NCBI RefSeq assembly: GCF_905397375.1
Contig: NZ_CAJPVG010000013.1
Span: 1-64,000 of the forward strand
From: Ralstonia mannitolilytica
GTDB lineage: Bacteria > Pseudomonadota > Gammaproteobacteria > Burkholderiales > Burkholderiaceae
DNA length: 64,000 nt
Direction: 5' to 3'
Under the pieces are notes generated by a model. It saw only the letters and a list, made by a program, of their open reading frames with translations. It had not been told where the DNA came from and ran no database searches. Positions 61,944 through 64,000 of the stretch are shown here, one piece after another. The translations under genes and the position numbers were made by a program. Positions within the stretch are counted from its first letter, which is position 1. Every line of letters begins with the position of its first letter.

Positions 61944-64000
61944 TTACATCTTGTACCGCACGCCGAGCAGCGCCATGCGAGGCGCGCCCGGCATGTTGTA
62001 GTGCTCGGCGCCGCCGTGGGCCGACACGTAGTACGCGCGATTGAACAGGTTTTGCAGGTTCAGCGTGAGGTCGACGTGCCTGCTGCGGTAGCCTGCGCCG
62101 AGATCGACCGTCATGTAGCCGGGCAGCGTCGTCAGGTTGTACTGCGACGCATAACGCGCGCCTTCGGCACGCACGCCGCCTGCCACGTAGAAGCCGTTCG
62201 GCAGATCATGCTTGAGCCACAGCAAACCGCTATGCCGCGGTGTGAGCGAGGGTTGATTGCCCGTGACGGCCGTTCCGGCGCTCCGGTCGTATGGGTTGTC
62301 CAGGCGGCCGTTCAGATAGGCATAGCTGGCGATCAGGGACCAGGTTTTGACGATTTCACCCGTGAACGACAACTCCAGCCCGCGCGTACGCTGTGTACCG
62401 ATAGGCACGCCGAGGCCAGAGTTATCCGGGGCTGCTGCCGTCAGGTTGGTCTGCTTCATATCGAACAGCGACGCCGTCACACTCGCGCCGGCCGACAGGT
62501 CGTACTTGGCGCCGATCTCGTAGTTGGTGGTCCGCTGCGGAGCCAGCGCACCGCTGTTCGGGAAGAACGTGAAGCTGTCAGCCAGCGGCTGGAACGAGCG
62601 GCTGTACGACGCGTACAGCGAGAGTGGCTCGACCGGGTGGTACACCACGCCCAGGCGCGGGCTGACCGGCTTGTCGGTCCGTGCCAGATCCTGGTTCTTC
62701 GGCGTGAGGTCGTCGCGGCTTTGCTTGAGGATCTCGTAGCGAAGGCCGGCGAGCACCGTCCATTGCGGCGAGAACTTGATCAGATCCTGCACATACGCGG
62801 CATACGTTTCGTTGTGCGAGAGGCCGTAGTTGGTGGGCGTGGCGTTGGCGGGCACCGTGGGCAGCACCGGCAGCACGGGGTTGAACAGGTTGACCGTGAA
62901 ATTGCCCGGGGCCGCGGCCACGCGGTCGCTCTTGTCCTGGTAGCCGAGCTCGATGCCGTACAGCAGCGTGTGCTGGATGCCCCAGGTCTCCGCCTTCTGC
63001 GTCAGTTCGTTCTGCCAGACCGTGCCGCGATCGCTGCGGTTGCGCTGGTTGACGCTGAGCGTCACGGTCGGGATCGGGCCGTCGTTGACGCTGCGCACGG
63101 TCGTGTAGTTGTTGCGGCCGAGCGAGTACTCGTAATTGCGCACCACGCTGTGGAACGACCACTTGTCGTTGAAGCGGTGGTCCAGCGTGCCGGTCACGCT
63201 CTTGACCGTCGATTCGACATTGCCGGCGCCTGCATCGGCCGAGCCGTATCGCGTCTCGATGGGCACGTTGGCGGGGCGGCCGTGATAGGCGGGCACGCCC
63301 TGGTCTGCGATGCGCTTGTCGTGCAGGTAGTCGAACTGCACCGTCAGCTTGGTATCCGGCGACAGGTTGAACAGGAACGACGGCGAGATCGCCTGGCGAC
63401 GCAGGAAGTAGTCGTTGCGGAAACCGCCCGAGTCTTCCACCGCGCCGGTGATGCGTGCGCGGATGGCGTCGTCATTGATGGAGGTGTTCAGGTCCAGCTC
63501 GGCGCGTTTCTGACGCTCGGTGCCCACCAGTACGCCCACTTCGGCCAGCGGCGTAGCGAGCGGCTTCTTCGTGACACGGTTGATGATGCCGCCTGACGAG
63601 CCGCGCCCGTACAGCACCGCAGCCGGGCCCTTCAGCACTTCAATGCGGTCGATGTTGGAGAGGTCGCGGAAGTAGAGGGAGTCGTCGCGCAGGCCGTCGA
63701 CGTACTGGTCGTTGATCGACGAGAACCCGCGGATGGTCACCTGGTCGCGCTGGGCATCCCCAAGCGAGGCCGACACGCCCGGCACGTTGCGCAGCGCCTC
63801 GTTAAGCGACGTCACGCCCTGGTCCTGGATCACCGCGTGCGGCACCACGTTCACGGTTTGCGGAATCTCGCGCAGCGGCACGGGGATCTTCGTGGCCGTA
63901 TTGGCGATCGGCGTGTCGTAGCTGGCCGTGCTGCGCGTGCCCTTGACGGTCGAGGTGGGCAGCGTGCCGGCGTCGGCTGCCGCAACCACGGCGTCTGCAG
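61944..64000 (-). CDS. TonB-dependent siderophore receptor (N-terminus outside the window)
   Basis: The frame is open to the end of the window and the signal peptide is not included, so the gene is partial. About 685 residues are seen: a plug domain with PQTVNVVPHAVIQDQG, NIDRIEVLKGPAAVLYGRGS and GGIINRVTKKPL, then a 22-strand-type barrel ending GVRYKM. It imports ferric siderophores with TonB energy. The PepSY gene beside it is the usual partner. This is likely host backbone next to the island. Confidence 0.88.
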   Translation of the reverse strand, partial: ADAVVAAADAGTLPTSTVKGTRSTASYDTPIANTATKIPVPLREIPQTVNVVPHAVIQDQGVTSLNEALRNVPGVSASLGDAQRDQVTIRGFSSINDQYVDGLRDDSLYFRDLSNIDRIEVLKGPAAVLYGRGSSGGIINRVTKKPLATPLAEVGVLVGTERQKRAELDLNTSINDDAIRARITGAVEDSGGFRNDYFLRRQAISPSFLFNLSPDTKLTVQFDYLHDKRIADQGVPAYHGRPANVPIETRYGSADAGAGNVESTVKSVTGTLDHRFNDKWSFHSVVRNYEYSLGRNNYTTVRSVNDGPIPTVTLSVNQRNRSDRGTVWQNELTQKAETWGIQHTLLYGIELGYQDKSDRVAAAPGNFTVNLFNPVLPVLPTVPANATPTNYGLSHNETYAAYVQDLIKFSPQWTVLAGLRYEILKQSRDDLTPKNQDLARTDKPVSPRLGVVYHPVEPLSLYASYSRSFQPLADSFTFFPNSGALAPQRTTNYEIGAKYDLSAGASVTASLFDMKQTNLTAAAPDNSGLGVPIGTQRTRGLELSFTGEIVKTWSLIASYAYLNGRLDNPYDRSAGTAVTGNQPSLTPRHSGLLWLKHDLPNGFYVAGGVRAEGARYASQYNLTTLPGYMTVDLGAGYRSRHVDLTLNLQNLFNRAYYVSAHGGAEHYNMPGAPRMALLGVRYKM

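Noticed and set aside
61893..63596. 567-codon plus-strand frame opposite the TonB receptor
   Set aside because: The receptor has a conserved plug and barrel; the other strand shows the Arg/His/Val bias of a shadow frame.

Overview
The window looks like part of a beta-proteobacterial (Burkholderiaceae, Ralstonia/Cupriavidus-like) chromosome or megaplasmid, and most of it is a roughly 61 kb metal-resistance and stress island. The reasons are the high GC content, a PbrR/PbrA/PbrB set with the exact cysteine and MDCPTEE patterns known from Cupriavidus lead resistance, a complete cusCBAF-type efflux operon, a copRS/copABCD set, and many short Cys/His/Met-rich periplasmic proteins typical of copper-adapted members of this group. 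This taxonomic call is inference from protein character. No rRNA, tRNA or CRISPR array was seen.

Layout. (1) 1-400: right end of an IS66-family element, a degenerate end-like repeat and a 55-codon stub of a tyrosine integrase. (2) 0.4-6 kb: a cytochrome c-FTR1 permease preceded by a Fur-like box, then pbrR divergent from pbrA-pbrB with a MerR-type 19-bp-spacer promoter between them. (3) 6-14.3 kb, minus strand: Met-rich and Cys/His-rich periplasmic proteins followed by cusC-cusB-cusA-cusF, tightly overlapped. (4) 14.5-18.5 kb, plus strand: a two-YHS copper ATPase, a small membrane protein, a YHS protein, a DUF2933 protein and an isoprenylcysteine-methyltransferase-like protein. (5) 18.9-32.9 kb: a DUF3141 hydrolase, a LolA-like / ABC ATPase / double FtsX permease / beta-barrel operon, a UbiB-type kinase, an archaeal-type AdoMet synthetase, and LemA with two TPM-domain proteins. 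(6) 33-39.2 kb: PPK2, a VTT membrane protein, an extra FtsH and an oleate hydratase. (7) 39.3-51 kb: a second chaperone/DUF2933/ICMT-like cassette, an overlapping run of beta-CASP nuclease, nucleoside/AMP phosphorylase, PRPP-synthetase-like protein, a 49-aa ORF and cyclopropane fatty acid synthase, a DUF6629 protein, a P1B ATPase with a CPD motif, and an MFS transporter. (8) 51-59.6 kb: a Csp-like Cys-rich four-helix protein, a lone copC, copSR and copABCD plus a DUF411 protein. (9) 59.6-64 kb: a possible nuclease, a second copy of the end-like repeat, a PepSY protein truncated at that repeat, and a TonB-dependent siderophore receptor running off the window.

How it fits together. Copper is handled in the cytosol (HMA and YHS chaperones, Csp-like store), at the inner membrane (several P1B ATPases, CopD), across the envelope (CusCBA) and in the periplasm (CopA oxidase, CopC, CusF, Met/His-rich proteins). 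Lead or zinc group ions are handled by PbrA with phosphate release by PbrB. Interleaved with these are genes for hypoxic or general stress: polyphosphate kinase, FtsH, membrane lipid modification, and RNA/nucleotide salvage. At least seven FNR/ANR-like 14-bp palindromes (plus one weaker match) lie in the promoter gaps of these blocks, mostly between divergent genes, which suggests one oxygen-responsive regulon across the island.

Most notable: the 50-bp repeat abutting broken genes at both edges of the 61 kb; the duplicated metal-chaperone/DUF2933/ICMT-like cassette; the ANR-type palindromes; the CPD ATPase with a degenerate HMA domain; the coupled 49-aa ORF; and a frameshifted sensor-kinase remnant next to the Csp-like gene.
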